64,000 nucleotides of DNA from assembly GCF_000499205.1 (NCBI RefSeq), contig NZ_AWUK01000007.1:62001-126000 (forward strand), given 5' to 3'. The stretch comes from Paenibacillus sp. MAEPY2 (GTDB lineage Bacteria; Bacillota; Bacilli; Paenibacillales; Paenibacillaceae). The position numbers and the translations under genes were made by a program. A model generated the notes under the pieces. That model was not told where the DNA came from, did not search any database, and saw only the letters and a list, made by a program, of their open reading frames with translations. Shown here piece after piece: positions 55,297 to 64,000 of the stretch; position 1 is the first letter of the stretch; each line of letters starts with the position of its first letter.

Positions 55297-56928
55297 CTAA
55301 TTCAAAATCACGGTACGGTGAGCCGTGGGTGGAATCTCATCGCGATCAGTAAGAAGCTCAATTACGGTAACCTGGTTCAGCTGCTGTGCTGCCTGGAGAG
55401 CAGAGGCGAATTCGTCTCGTGTTTCCGCACGATAAGCTACAGCACCGAGGGACTCAGCAAACTTTGCTGCATCCAACGGTACCTCGTATAAGGTGCCATC
55501 GATTCGACCTGTTGTTTTCTCCATGCCTTTCAGTGCCATATCCAGCTGTTTATTGTTTACTACGATAAAGATGACTGGCAGATTGTTGCATACAGCAGTG
55601 TTAATCTCGGTTCCAAGCATCATGAAGCATCCGTCACCCGTAATGCATACAATGGTTTCTTCCGGTGCGGCGGTTTTGGCTCCAATAGCCATGCCGATGG
55701 CATTGCCCATACAGGCAAAATAGGCGTCAAACACAAAGCTGCCAGGTTTCTTGACTTTATATCGTTGAACCGCATGAAAACCATGACTGCCATCATCCAC
55801 AAACAGCTTATGATCATAGGGAAGCAATTCACTCATTTCTTCCAGCACGGAAGCCAGAGAGAGGTTCGGCAGATCCGGGAGAGGTACGGTGTAATTAACC
55901 GTTGTCGTTTCTTTTGGGAGAACAGGTTGTTCTGTCAGTGTACTGAGCAAAAACTGCAGGTTGTCCTTCAAGTCGCCAGTGATATGTAAGGTTGGAGCAT
56001 GAAGTATTTTACCAACGAATGCAGGATCGGTGTCGAATTGGATTAAATGTGCAGGGTGGTTTTCCGGCTTCAAATTACAGATCGTCATATCACTCAGACG
56101 TGAACCGAGTACGATATAGAGATCACTTTGATTCAGCAGCTCATCTGCATGAGGGAAGCCGCCAACACCGCAAGGGCCGTGGTAAAGGGGATGATCCCAA
56201 GCAATGGCACCTTTTCCTCCCGGAGAAGTAATGACAGGAATATTGAAATGTTCGGCCACATGGAGCAATTCATCATGGGCTCTGGCGCGACTAACGCCTT
56301 TACCTGCAATAATTAAAGGATGACTGGACTGTTGAAGCAAGGGGAGGATATGATTCAGGTTGGATACGCTAATCAGGGGTTCAGGCTCCGGGATTACAAC
56401 CCGGAAGTCAGCGAGCTGTTCGGTTTGTACATCAAACGGAAGACAGAGATGGACCGGACCTTTGTTGGGACCGAGTGCAATGGAAAGGGCATGATTCAAT
56501 ATGGTGCTGAAATGATCGCCACGCTCTACCAGCTTGCTGAACAACGTGGCAGGACGGAACATCTCGGCCAGATCGGCCAAGTAGGAAGAGGAGTCCTGAC
56601 ATTGCGGGAGCCCCAGTTCCTGAATGGACTGATGACCCGTAATAAACAGGACAGGCAAGTTATTGGCCTTGGCATGTGCTGCGGCGGTGAGCAAGTTGGT
56701 TCCGCCCGGACCTGAAGTGGCAAAGGCCACACCCAGTTTCCCGGTTTGGAGGGCATAGCCCGAAGCGGCAAAGCCTGAACTGGATTCATGGCGACCTGGA
56801 ATGAACTCCAAGCCGTAATCAACCATTTTCAGGACAGCAGGGCATATGGATTTTCCGATAATACCAAAGACATGACTAACGCCTAAATTACGCAGAGCTT
56901 CTGCCAAATAGTCCGCAACTGTTCTCAT
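55297..56928 (-). CDS. ThDP-dependent enzyme, acetolactate synthase-like
   Basis: Thiamine diphosphate enzyme of 543 residues with three domains. Glu48 in GRHESSSGFAASGYA activates the cofactor; the ThDP motif starts CITGDGCFMML (~residue 428) and ends VVNNKQLDMA. It resembles acetolactate synthase and benzoylformate decarboxylase relatives, but there is no regulatory subunit gene and no leucine/valine operon around it. Start ATG 56928 is 7 bp after GAGGTG; GTG 56937 is too close. It heads a minus-strand group with CMD, STAS-like and KAS III-like genes, which suggests an acyloin or other C-C bond-forming step in a specialised pathway. Confidence 0.85.
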   Translation of the reverse strand: MRTVADYLAEALRNLGVSHVFGIIGKSICPAVLKMVDYGLEFIPGRHESSSGFAASGYALQTGKLGVAFATSGPGGTNLLTAAAHAKANNLPVLFITGHQSIQELGLPQCQDSSSYLADLAEMFRPATLFSKLVERGDHFSTILNHALSIALGPNKGPVHLCLPFDVQTEQLADFRVVIPEPEPLISVSNLNHILPLLQQSSHPLIIAGKGVSRARAHDELLHVAEHFNIPVITSPGGKGAIAWDHPLYHGPCGVGGFPHADELLNQSDLYIVLGSRLSDMTICNLKPENHPAHLIQFDTDPAFVGKILHAPTLHITGDLKDNLQFLLSTLTEQPVLPKETTTVNYTVPLPDLPNLSLASVLEEMSELLPYDHKLFVDDGSHGFHAVQRYKVKKPGSFVFDAYFACMGNAIGMAIGAKTAAPEETIVCITGDGCFMMLGTEINTAVCNNLPVIFIVVNNKQLDMALKGMEKTTGRIDGTLYEVPLDAAKFAESLGAVAYRAETRDEFASALQAAQQLNQVTVIELLTDRDEIPPTAHRTVILN

Positions 56929-57041
56929 GCGGGACACCTCGCTTCACAAAATAGGTTTTTGGACCCACAGGTCAAGTTCCATTTTTGGAGTGTATGTCGT
57001 CGTCTAAGGTTGTGAAAGGAAATCAATCCTTGTTAATAGGA

Positions 57042-57071
57042 AGAGTAGCTTTTTTTGTGGTTTTTTGTCAA
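57042..57071 (-). promoter_or_regulatory. possible promoter of the ThDP enzyme operon
   Basis: On the minus strand TTGACA (57071-57066), an 18-bp A-rich spacer and TACTCT (57047-57042), a poor -10. The rest of 56929-57337 is AT-rich with no gene; TTGGAAACGCTT near 57105 looks partly like a CcpA site. Confidence 0.35.
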
Positions 57072-57337
57072 CTGCTTTTATGAGTATAAGTTCCTGATTC
57101 TTAGGTTGGAAACGCTTAATGCTATATCCTATAAGATAAAATAAATTGGTTATATATTCCTGCGACAAATGAGCTAGAAACGATAAATATAGAATAAAAT
57201 GTAAAATATTATAAAAAATGATAGATTTAATTTGTGTGGATTCATTAAGAATCGTGTTCTTCCCATTTCGTATCCGTGTAAAGGATTGGCAATGTTATGC
57301 TTTCTGTTTATACTGAAATTCGATTGGAGTGAGTTGG

Positions 57338-58309
57338 ATGACAACGATAAAAATGGCTGTAATTGGTTTGGGCAAAATGGGATTACATATGATACATCAG
57401 GCGACACAGACAGAACTATCCGGAAAAGTAGAGATTGTAGCGGTGTGCGATTCCAATGAGGAAAATTTGGCATCGCTTGCTTCCTCTCATCCTGAGACGA
57501 AGAGGTATACGGATTATAAGCAATTGCTCGACACACATGACGTTGATCTGCTGTACATTGCAGTTCCGCCTAAATATCATTATCCCGTTGTTATGGACGC
57601 GTTAGAGCGCAAGATTCATGTGTTCTGTGAGAAACCACTGGCGAACAGTGTGGAGGAAGCGAGAGCAATGCTGGAGGCAGCCGAGAAGGCCGGTGTAGTA
57701 CACGCAATCCATTTCTCCATGCCGCATGAACCGTCAGTAGTGAAACTGCAAGAGTTGATTCAGCAGGAAACAATTGGCGAGATTCGCAAAATCGATCTGA
57801 TCCTACAATTCCCCCAGTGGCCTCGAGCGTGGCAGCAAAATGCTTGGATTACCAGTCGGGAGCAGGGCGGATTTATTCTTGAAGTGGGAATTCATTGGAT
57901 TCATATGATCCAAAAGGTGTTTGGTTCTATACGCGTGATTAACAGTCAGGTTCGATTTCCTCCAAATACAGGGGAATGTGAACATGAAGTTCAAGCCGCG
58001 ATGGAGCTGGAGGATGGAACACAAATCCTGTTAAACGGGATTGCACATTTTGCAGGTGAAGAGCGTGTATCCATGGTGGTTTACGGCACAGAAGGAACGA
58101 TTGCTCTGGAGAACTGGGATCAACTATGGAGTGGACGCAACGGAGAGTCACTTGTTCCCGTCAAAGTAGAACAATCCTTAAGCCAGCTACCTGTATTAAA
58201 ACACGTTATTGCCCGTATTCAGGGTCAACCTGCCAAAATATACGATTTCAACGATGGATATCATGCACAGCTTGTCCTTGAAGCGCTACGTAATCTAGAT
58301 CAATCCTAA
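57338..58309 (+). CDS. Gfo/Idh/MocA-family NAD(P)-dependent oxidoreductase
   Basis: Sugar or inositol dehydrogenase-type protein, 323 residues. The Rossmann motif AVIGLGKMGLHM is at the N-terminus; VAVCDSNEENLASL, YIAVPPKYHYPVV and the signature CEKPLANSVEEA follow, then the substrate-domain block LEVGIHWIHMIQKVFG with the His that usually acts in catalysis. Start ATG 57338, 10 bp after GGAG; GTG 57329 is too close. Its substrate is not evident and it stands alone. Confidence 0.9.
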   Translation: MTTIKMAVIGLGKMGLHMIHQATQTELSGKVEIVAVCDSNEENLASLASSHPETKRYTDYKQLLDTHDVDLLYIAVPPKYHYPVVMDALERKIHVFCEKPLANSVEEARAMLEAAEKAGVVHAIHFSMPHEPSVVKLQELIQQETIGEIRKIDLILQFPQWPRAWQQNAWITSREQGGFILEVGIHWIHMIQKVFGSIRVINSQVRFPPNTGECEHEVQAAMELEDGTQILLNGIAHFAGEERVSMVVYGTEGTIALENWDQLWSGRNGESLVPVKVEQSLSQLPVLKHVIARIQGQPAKIYDFNDGYHAQLVLEALRNLDQS

Positions 58310-58360
58310 TCCACAATGGTGCCGGGTTAGAAACGGATCCGTGCAATTTCCTTCCTTTTG

Positions 58361-58413
58361 ACAAACCAAAGGAGCAGATCCTGAGTGGAGTAGGATCTGC
58401 TTCTTTGGTTTGT
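58361..58413. terminator. bidirectional terminator
   Basis: A long stem, ACAAACCAAA-GGAGCAGATCCT (58361-58382) with AGGATCTGCTTCTTTGGTTTGT read in two arms (58392-58413), between the convergent oxidoreductase and chemoreceptor genes. Confidence 0.85.
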
Positions 58414-58432
58414 TTAGATATGATCGATAAGG

Positions 58433-60151
58433 TCAAGAAAGCTTGAATCGGTTAACCAGTTGATCAAGCGCATCTGACATTTCGTTTAACTGCTTGGAGG
58501 TGTCCGTCATTTCCTGCAGGGAAGCAAGTTGTTCTTCGGTCATAGCCGATACCTCTTCCGTGGCTGATGCGGTGTCCTCAACTACGGCGGATACTTCGTT
58601 AATGGACTTCATTACCGTTTCACTGCCGGTTGTCAGTTGTTCCACAACCGCGGATACGTCCTGAAACTCACCGCTGAGATCATGAATGTGCTGGGTAATA
58701 TTTGTGAAGGCATGGCCTGCATCTTTAATCGTCAGTAATCCTTCATTGACATGGAGTGTACTCTCGTCCACAACATGGGCTGTGTTTTGAACTCCGGTTA
58801 CAACAGTTTCCAATATGCTTGTAATTTCCTTCGCTGACGTCGCACTTTGATCTGCGAGATTGCGAATTTCTGAAGCAACGACGGCAAATCCACGTCCATG
58901 TTCCCCCGCACGAGCAGCTTCAATTCCAGCATTGAGTGCAAGCAGGTTGGTTTGCCTTGCGATCCCTGACATGGAATCGGCAATGTTGATCACTTGATCA
59001 GACATTTTGGAAATTTCGTTAATGGCTTCCTGCACAGACAGGAAGGATTGCTCAATGAACGTTATTTTCCCTACGGCATTATCGATGCGCAGTTGTCCGT
59101 CAACGGCAATGGATTCAGTGCGTACAGCACGTTCAGCCACGTCGGCTGTTGAAGCAGCGACCCGATTAAGCCCCATGAGCGATTGTTCCATCGCAGCGAC
59201 CATGGTTTGAGTAAGGGCGACCTGTTCATCAGCACCTTCAGCGACACGCTCCATGGCCGTGGCGACCTCTTTTCCTGCGATGTGATTGTCAGACACGCCT
59301 TTATCCAGTCGATCGGAGGCTGTGCTCAGAATAGTGGCATTGCTTTGAATGTCTAGCATCATTTGCTGCAATCCAAAGAGCATGGTGTTGGCAGCCTCAG
59401 CCAATTCCCGTGTTTCATCTTTCATCGGAGTGGCGATTCGCAGGGTCAGATCACCATTGGAGGAGCCGATATCATTCAGTGCATGTGTCACTGTGCGAAT
59501 GTTTCTTACAATGGAACGTGACAAAACTAAGGCAGCGATGACCGAGATTATGGCAACAAGGATCAGTGCACCGTACAACTCCCAATTCAGTATTTTGTTT
59601 TTCTGTTTCAATGCTTCTGTACGTGCTTCGGTTAGCGCCAGTTCATTGGTTCGAAACGTATTCAGGGATTCCCGAATTTGGTCCATGTCTTTTTTACCGG
59701 GATCTGTCGCGAAGAATTGTCGGATGGAAGGCAGATCATTGGCCTTTCGCAACACAACAACCGGTTCTCCCGCGACTTGAATCCAGTTTTCCATATAACT
59801 ATGTATATCTTCAAGCAGCTTCAGCTGTGAGGGGTTGTCCGAGATTAATGTAGCCAGCTGCTCCTTGAGAACGGTCAGCTGTTCTTTTCCGTTTGTGTAC
59901 GGGTCAAGATAATTTTCCTGCCCTGTGATAACGTAGCCACGCTGGCCTGTTTCCATATCCACCATGCTCTTTTCGATTTCATATGTCAGAGCGTGTACCT
60001 TCATATCGTGTTCTACGAGAAAATCCAATTCGCTTTGAAGCTTGCTGGTACTGTTCTGGATCAAAAGGATGCAGCCCGCCAACACAGCGAGTACGAGCAA
60101 ATAGCCCAAACCAATCTTATAAAAAATTTTGAAGGTCCTGTGCTTTTTCAT
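58433..60151 (-). CDS. methyl-accepting chemotaxis protein with CHASE3-like sensor
   Basis: Chemoreceptor of 572 residues. TM1 at ~12-30, an all-helical outer domain with the CHASE3 mark [20 protein letters not shown] (residues ~60-80), TM2 at ~190-212, HAMP to ~265 and a signalling domain with the hairpin tip [20 protein letters not shown]. Ligand unknown. AAGGAGAGG precedes the ATG. Its upstream DNA has a sigma-D-like promoter, as expected for a motility gene. Confidence 0.94.
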   Translation of the reverse strand: MKKHRTFKIFYKIGLGYLLVLAVLAGCILLIQNSTSKLQSELDFLVEHDMKVHALTYEIEKSMVDMETGQRGYVITGQENYLDPYTNGKEQLTVLKEQLATLISDNPSQLKLLEDIHSYMENWIQVAGEPVVVLRKANDLPSIRQFFATDPGKKDMDQIRESLNTFRTNELALTEARTEALKQKNKILNWELYGALILVAIISVIAALVLSRSIVRNIRTVTHALNDIGSSNGDLTLRIATPMKDETRELAEAANTMLFGLQQMMLDIQSNATILSTASDRLDKGVSDNHIAGKEVATAMERVAEGADEQVALTQTMVAAMEQSLMGLNRVAASTADVAERAVRTESIAVDGQLRIDNAVGKITFIEQSFLSVQEAINEISKMSDQVINIADSMSGIARQTNLLALNAGIEAARAGEHGRGFAVVASEIRNLADQSATSAKEITSILETVVTGVQNTAHVVDESTLHVNEGLLTIKDAGHAFTNITQHIHDLSGEFQDVSAVVEQLTTGSETVMKSINEVSAVVEDTASATEEVSAMTEEQLASLQEMTDTSKQLNEMSDALDQLVNRFKLS

Positions 60152-60222
60152 GTTTGTTATTCCTCTCCTTGGGGTATATGTATTTGTCGAAAAAACTTGA
60201 ATGATAGCTGTTATAGTTCTTT

Positions 60223-60250
60223 AGATCGGGTGTCCAAAGTACTATATTTT
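60223..60250 (-). promoter_or_regulatory. sigma-D-like promoter of the chemoreceptor gene
   Basis: On the minus strand AAAA (60250-60247), a 16-bp spacer and CCCGATCT (60230-60223), against the consensus TAAA-N15-GCCGATAT. Beyond it the 12-bp inverted repeat ATTATACTTAAA (60255-60266) and TTTAAGTATAAT (60296-60307) lies between the divergent genes. Confidence 0.45.
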
Positions 60251-60439
60251 CAGTATTATACTTAAACGAAGCATGTTTGTATACAGTTTGTTTAATTTAA
60301 GTATAATGTTTGTGGATGCTGTATAACGTTGATGACACAGATGTTTTACATTGCGCGGTTTACACTGCCAAACGTTTATGTTTATCATGGAAGGGGAACG
60401 ATTCCGAATACATATCCCAATCCGAAAGGAACATTGGAC

Positions 60440-61126
60440 ATGACAAGAGAGACGGTATTGCGTAAACCGGAAGCGATGATTTTTGATATGGATGGTACGT
60501 TATTTCAGACGGAAACCCTGTTGTTGCCAGCCTATCATCAGCTGTTTGATACATTGCGGGCAGAAGGGCATTTTGAGGGAGAGACTCCTCCTGAAGAACG
60601 AATGCTTGGGAGCCTGGGGATGTTGCTAGAGGATATATGGAAAGTGGTTATGCCTGAAGCTTCCGTTGCGGCGCATCGTCGTGCAGATGAACTGCTGCTT
60701 CAGCTGGAGATTGAGGGACTCGATGGAGGTAGCTCTGTCCTGTACCCGCAAGTAAAAGAGACGCTTGAAGCATTGAAAGAGCAAGGTGTGCGCTTATTTG
60801 TTGCCAGTAACGGGCTGGAGGACTATGTGAAAGGCGTGGCTTTTGCTCATGAGATCATGCCGCTCTTTGAAGGCGTGTATAGTGCAGGCCAGTACAAGAC
60901 CCCTTCCAAAGTTAATCTGGTTCAGATCCTGCTTGAGAAGCATCGCATTCAGGATGCATGGATGGTAGGGGACCGCTCTTCTGATGTGGAGGCAGGCAAA
61001 ATGAACAACCAGACCGTCATCGGCTGTGCCTATGCTGGATTCGGTCGGGACGAAGAACTTGCAGGATCAGATGTACTGATCTCTGATTTTACGGAACTGC
61101 TTCGTTTGTATCGGGAAGCCGAGTAG
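60440..61126 (+). CDS. HAD-superfamily phosphatase
   Basis: Haloacid dehalogenase-type hydrolase of the beta-phosphoglucomutase/Gph subgroup, 228 residues. Motif I is FDMDGTLF with Asp16 and Asp18; LFVASNGL holds motif II and MVGDRSSDVEAGK motif III. A four-helix cap lies between motifs I and II. Start ATG 60440, 9 bp after GAAAGGA; the frame extends up to 60329 without a ribosome site. Substrate unknown. Confidence 0.88.
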   Translation: MTRETVLRKPEAMIFDMDGTLFQTETLLLPAYHQLFDTLRAEGHFEGETPPEERMLGSLGMLLEDIWKVVMPEASVAAHRRADELLLQLEIEGLDGGSSVLYPQVKETLEALKEQGVRLFVASNGLEDYVKGVAFAHEIMPLFEGVYSAGQYKTPSKVNLVQILLEKHRIQDAWMVGDRSSDVEAGKMNNQTVIGCAYAGFGRDEELAGSDVLISDFTELLRLYREAE

Positions 61127-61130
61127 AATA

Positions 61131-61178
61131 AAACTGACCACCCAAATCCATTTGGATATTGGTGTGGTCAGTTTTTTT
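61131..61178 (+). terminator. terminator after the HAD gene
   Basis: AAACTGACCAC (61131-61141) pairs with GTGGTCAGTTT (61164-61174), an inner AAATCC-GGAT stem, then a T run. Confidence 0.85.
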
Positions 61179-61221
61179 GTTCGAAGAAAATTCGGTTCAC
61201 TACCAAATGAAGTCTAACGAG

Positions 61222-62427
61222 TCATAACTGGGATCTTCTGGTCCTTATGAGTGTGGGAGATTTACCTTTTACGGGACGTTTGACTGGTTTGGTTACCTTT
61301 ACGCCACGAGGGGGACGGCTTGCATTTGGATGGTTTTGGTACACCCACAAGGCGTACTCCAAGGGTTGGGTGATCGCTTTGAGATAGATATCCCTCTCAC
61401 CAATGCGGGCAAACACCTCACGCGCAGGTTTCGGATTCACTTCAAGCAGGTAGATGTGTCCGCTCTTGTCAATCGCCAAATCCAGAGCCAATTCACACAA
61501 GTTGCCATAGGTATTTTCCAGAAACGTGGCCACATCAATCCCGAATTTCTCGGCCGTTTCGTTAATTTCTGCTCGCTGCTTCTCATCCGTAATCCATTGT
61601 TTCATCAGTTTGTGCATCGATATAGCCTGACCACCGCCATGAAGATTGGAGGTCACACTTTTCTCTGCACCCATCCGCCCAGCGCATCCGGTCAATTCCC
61701 ACTGTCCTTCACCGTTCTTCTGAACCAGCATTCGATAATCATGAACACGGCCATTCGGAAGCTGGAGCTGGATTCCCTGTTGAACCAGGTATTTGTCTTT
61801 CATATTCCAGTTCTGAAGAAGTGAGCCCAGGCGTGACAGGTGGACCTTGCGCGGGGAGATAATCCGACGCTTCTGGTCCCGTCCCTGCACAAGAACCGTA
61901 TTGGCCTCGCTGCCGCTCCGCTCGATGCGGAGAATACCCCGTCCTCCCGTTCCATTAATGGGCTTCAGATAGATGAGGGAGGAGGCTTTCAGCATTCTAT
62001 TGACGTCGGACATATCCTGGAACAGAAGGGTGTCTGGCAAATGCTCGTGAAAGGCTGGCCTTGCGGAGAGTGTCTGATGAATGGTCCACTTGTTACGCAA
62101 TGGACGGTTGAGAAAGAGCAAGTGACCATACTTTTGCCGAAAGGCAAGCAGTTGCTGAAATCTGCGATTACGCTGTATGCGGCAGCGGTCGAAGATGATA
62201 TCCGGGAATGAACGCCATTCCCGGGACCAGCCTTTTTCCGAATGAAAGACCATTGCCTCAATTTGTTTGCCCCCTGAATGTACATCGGCAGGTGTGAACA
62301 CATAAACATCGAGTCCCCGCTTGCGCCCTTCAAGGATCATTCTGCGGTATATGCTCCGTTCTTCCAGAGCGCGATGTTCATTTAAGTACAACGTCATAAT
62401 GCCCAGAACAGGTGAGGACACAAACAA
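61222..62427 (-). CDS. YheC/YheD-family ATP-grasp protein (copy 1)
   Basis: ATP-grasp protein of 401 residues linked to the spore coat in Bacillus. Marks are the N-terminal MTLYLNEHRALEERSIYRRM, PDIIFDRCRIQRN, SLIYLKPINGTGGRGILRIE (nucleotide-binding lysine and glycine loop), PNGRVHDYRMLVQKNGEGQW and LALDLAIDKSGHIYLLEVNP with the metal-binding Asp-Glu-Asn. The product it makes is unknown. It is the last of three tandem paralogues on this strand, 29 bp after the next one. Confidence 0.9.
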   Translation of the reverse strand: MFVSSPVLGIMTLYLNEHRALEERSIYRRMILEGRKRGLDVYVFTPADVHSGGKQIEAMVFHSEKGWSREWRSFPDIIFDRCRIQRNRRFQQLLAFRQKYGHLLFLNRPLRNKWTIHQTLSARPAFHEHLPDTLLFQDMSDVNRMLKASSLIYLKPINGTGGRGILRIERSGSEANTVLVQGRDQKRRIISPRKVHLSRLGSLLQNWNMKDKYLVQQGIQLQLPNGRVHDYRMLVQKNGEGQWELTGCAGRMGAEKSVTSNLHGGGQAISMHKLMKQWITDEKQRAEINETAEKFGIDVATFLENTYGNLCELALDLAIDKSGHIYLLEVNPKPAREVFARIGERDIYLKAITQPLEYALWVYQNHPNASRPPRGVKVTKPVKRPVKGKSPTLIRTRRSQL

Positions 62428-62456
62428 TCACCTTCTTTAGCTGTTATTCCTGTTCA

Positions 62457-63563
62457 TCATCGTTTGGACTGACGGGCAAGGTAGGCGCTGTACTGAAAAA
62501 TACGTTCCAATGACTTCCGCCGAATCTGCGGTTCATCGAACTTCATCGGCTTTGCATTTGCTTCGAAAAACCAGATCTCGCCCATATCGTCAATGCCGAG
62601 ATCCATGGACATTTCACCAAGCGTATGCCCGGAGCCTCGTTCCACTTGTCTGGCGATCAACAATGAAGTAGACTTCACCCGCCTCATCAGTGTATTCGAC
62701 ATTTCTTCTCCAAAGAGATCGGTGAGCAGCTTCTCCGGGTCCTCCACGGTGCCTCCGCGCGGCACATGGGTGGTTATACTACGAGAGCCAGCGAGCCGGG
62801 CTCCAATTCCCGTTATACTCCACTGTCCTTTACCGTTTTTTTGCACAAGTACCCGTAGATCGAATGGACGTTTGCGGGACAACGCCAGCTCAATACCCTG
62901 TTGCATAATGTAGGGCGTGTGTCCGGTTTCCTTGCGAATCCTTGCCCATAGCTTGGAAAGAGTTGCTGCTTTGTACGTGGTGCTCTTTCGGGTGCTCTGT
63001 ATTTTAAGCCGATAAGGAAGGCGTTCTTTTTCCTGGAATTTGAGCATCATGATTCCTTTGCCTGCCTTACCACTCTCTGGTTTCAGATACAGGTAGGGAT
63101 GTGACCTCAGCACGGTCCCCAGAGCGATTGCGGTTCGCATCCGGCGAGTATATGGGATCAGGTGCTGGGTGGATTTGGATTTCTTAAGCCATTCGAACAA
63201 ATTCCATTTGTTGAAGAAAAACGGGTTATACAGTTCGATTCCTGAATGCATGCATTCTTCAATTTTTCGCTGTACTGAAGATTTGCGTTCATCTTCCCGG
63301 TTGGGGATCCGATTGTAGAGTACATGGGGAAGGGGAAAGGACTGTGAAGTCCATCTCCCACTTCCATTGTTGTACGTGTATCCTTTCACGGTGGGGCCGC
63401 TCACGTTCAAATCTCGCACAGTCACGACGTACACCACATATCCCATACTTTCGCCCGTCTGCACAATATCCAGGAAGTTTTGATGATTTCCTCTGAACAT
63501 CCGTTGATCATCATGCATGGTCAGGATGGCAATGACGGGTCTAAAATCATCCTGCAGGCTCAT
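62457..63563 (-). CDS. YheC/YheD-family ATP-grasp protein (copy 2)
   Basis: A 368-residue paralogue. YLYLKPESGKAGKGIMMLKF is the ATP loop, RPFDLRVLVQKNGKGQW and MSMDLGIDDMGEIWFFEANA the catalytic blocks. The start ATG (63561-63563) overlaps the upstream stop as TGATG, which shows translational coupling; a frame open to 63704 is only overlap with the neighbour. Confidence 0.9.
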   Translation of the reverse strand: MSLQDDFRPVIAILTMHDDQRMFRGNHQNFLDIVQTGESMGYVVYVVTVRDLNVSGPTVKGYTYNNGSGRWTSQSFPLPHVLYNRIPNREDERKSSVQRKIEECMHSGIELYNPFFFNKWNLFEWLKKSKSTQHLIPYTRRMRTAIALGTVLRSHPYLYLKPESGKAGKGIMMLKFQEKERLPYRLKIQSTRKSTTYKAATLSKLWARIRKETGHTPYIMQQGIELALSRKRPFDLRVLVQKNGKGQWSITGIGARLAGSRSITTHVPRGGTVEDPEKLLTDLFGEEMSNTLMRRVKSTSLLIARQVERGSGHTLGEMSMDLGIDDMGEIWFFEANAKPMKFDEPQIRRKSLERIFQYSAYLARQSKR

Positions 63564-64000
63564 CAAATGCCGTCTCTCTTCCGGAATTTGCTCAAATACA
63601 GGCAATGTTCCAGGATGTGCTCCACCGATGATTTTCCTTCCAGCCGGAGCGAAGGGTGACGGAAAATGGAGCGCCCTGGTTTGGCGTTCGCTTCGAACAT
63701 CCATACATGTTCCTCCTGATCAATGCCCAGATCAAAGCCAATCTCACCAATCAGATGCTGGTGCTGGGTTTCAATCGCCTGGGCCAGTGTAATAGCGACG
63801 GATTTGGCATGCTGGAGCACTTCTCCCGCTCGGTCGCCAAAATTGCGGCTGAGCGCCTGCTCAGGGGTCATCAGGGAACCACCATTTTTGATATGTGTGG
63901 TTACGCTGCCTCGGCCAGCCTTTTTGGCGCCAATGCCAACGACCACCCAATGATTGTTTCCGTTTTTATGCATGTGAAAGCGGAAATCAATCGGACATTC
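63563..64000 (-). CDS. YheC/YheD-family ATP-grasp protein (copy 3, 5' end outside window)
   Basis: C-terminal ~145 residues of a third paralogue; the frame stays open to the right window edge (DFRFHMHKNGNNHWVVVG). GFDLGIDQEEHVWMFEANAK carries the metal-binding residues. The stop overlaps the start of copy 2. The N-terminal half and true start lie beyond the window. Confidence 0.88.
   Translation of the reverse strand, partial: ECPIDFRFHMHKNGNNHWVVVGIGAKKAGRGSVTTHIKNGGSLMTPEQALSRNFGDRAGEVLQHAKSVAITLAQAIETQHQHLIGEIGFDLGIDQEEHVWMFEANAKPGRSIFRHPSLRLEGKSSVEHILEHCLYLSKFRKRDGI

Overview
The window reads as a chromosome segment of a spore-forming, low-to-mid GC Gram-positive, most likely Paenibacillus. 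The evidence is a SufCDSUB operon, spore genes (spoVR, yhbH, cotJABC, pdaA, a YjcZ-type peptide, YheC/YheD ATP-grasp proteins), a YesM/YesN-type two-component pair beside a solute-binding lipoprotein, many TTG and GTG starts behind strong Shine-Dalgarno sites, and a paeninodin-type lasso peptide cluster. No rRNA, tRNA or CRISPR array is visible.

Layout. 1-4.1 kb: end of an AraC-type response regulator, its sensor kinase and a solute-binding lipoprotein. 4.4-6.8 kb: an MHYT-PAS-GGDEF-EAL cyclic-di-GMP enzyme. 6.9-9.5 kb: spoVR and yhbH. 9.8-11.1 kb: an MFS transporter. 11.3-20.6 kb: a lasso peptide operon that starts with a sulfotransferase gene and runs through cyclase, a 46-residue precursor, HPr-kinase-like peptide kinase, RRE protein, leader peptidase, nucleotidyltransferase-like protein and ABC exporter; a convergent cysC (APS kinase) follows. 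20.7-25.1 kb: zinc-ribbon protein, pdaA, degV, small membrane proteins. 25.2-29.2 kb: an AT-rich island between two 176-bp copies of the 5' end of yunC, with a HEPN (Apea-like) protein, a secreted protein and a broken BRO-type antirepressor. 29.4-31.8 kb: mtnA and mtnK. 32.1-33.3 kb: dps and a DUF1802 gene. 33.5-38.8 kb: sufCDSUB behind a promoter with a palindrome on its -10. 39-50.6 kb: secreted nuclease/phosphatase-jacalin protein, M23 peptidase, two HD-GYP proteins, a fused MoaD-MoaE, a YunD-type nucleotidase, YfkAB radical SAM protein, a CorC-type membrane protein and cotJABC. 50.7-53.2 kb: multicopper oxidase behind a repeat-rich leader, and an NAD(P)H oxidoreductase. 53.3-56.9 kb: a minus-strand group of ThDP enzyme, CMD protein, STAS-like protein and a KAS III homologue with an altered active site, a possible acyloin-type pathway. 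57.3-64 kb: Gfo/Idh/MocA oxidoreductase, chemotaxis receptor, HAD phosphatase and three tandem YheC/YheD genes, the last cut by the window edge.

The most interesting system is the lasso operon. The sulfotransferase gene overlaps the cyclase gene by 4 bp, a peptide kinase follows the precursor, and cysC, whose product makes the sulfotransferase donor PAPS, lies at the far end. Together they predict a lasso peptide that is phosphorylated and possibly sulfated. The second is the ThDP/KAS III group, and the third is the yunC-flanked island with its HEPN protein. All functional statements come from reading the sequence; no database search was run.
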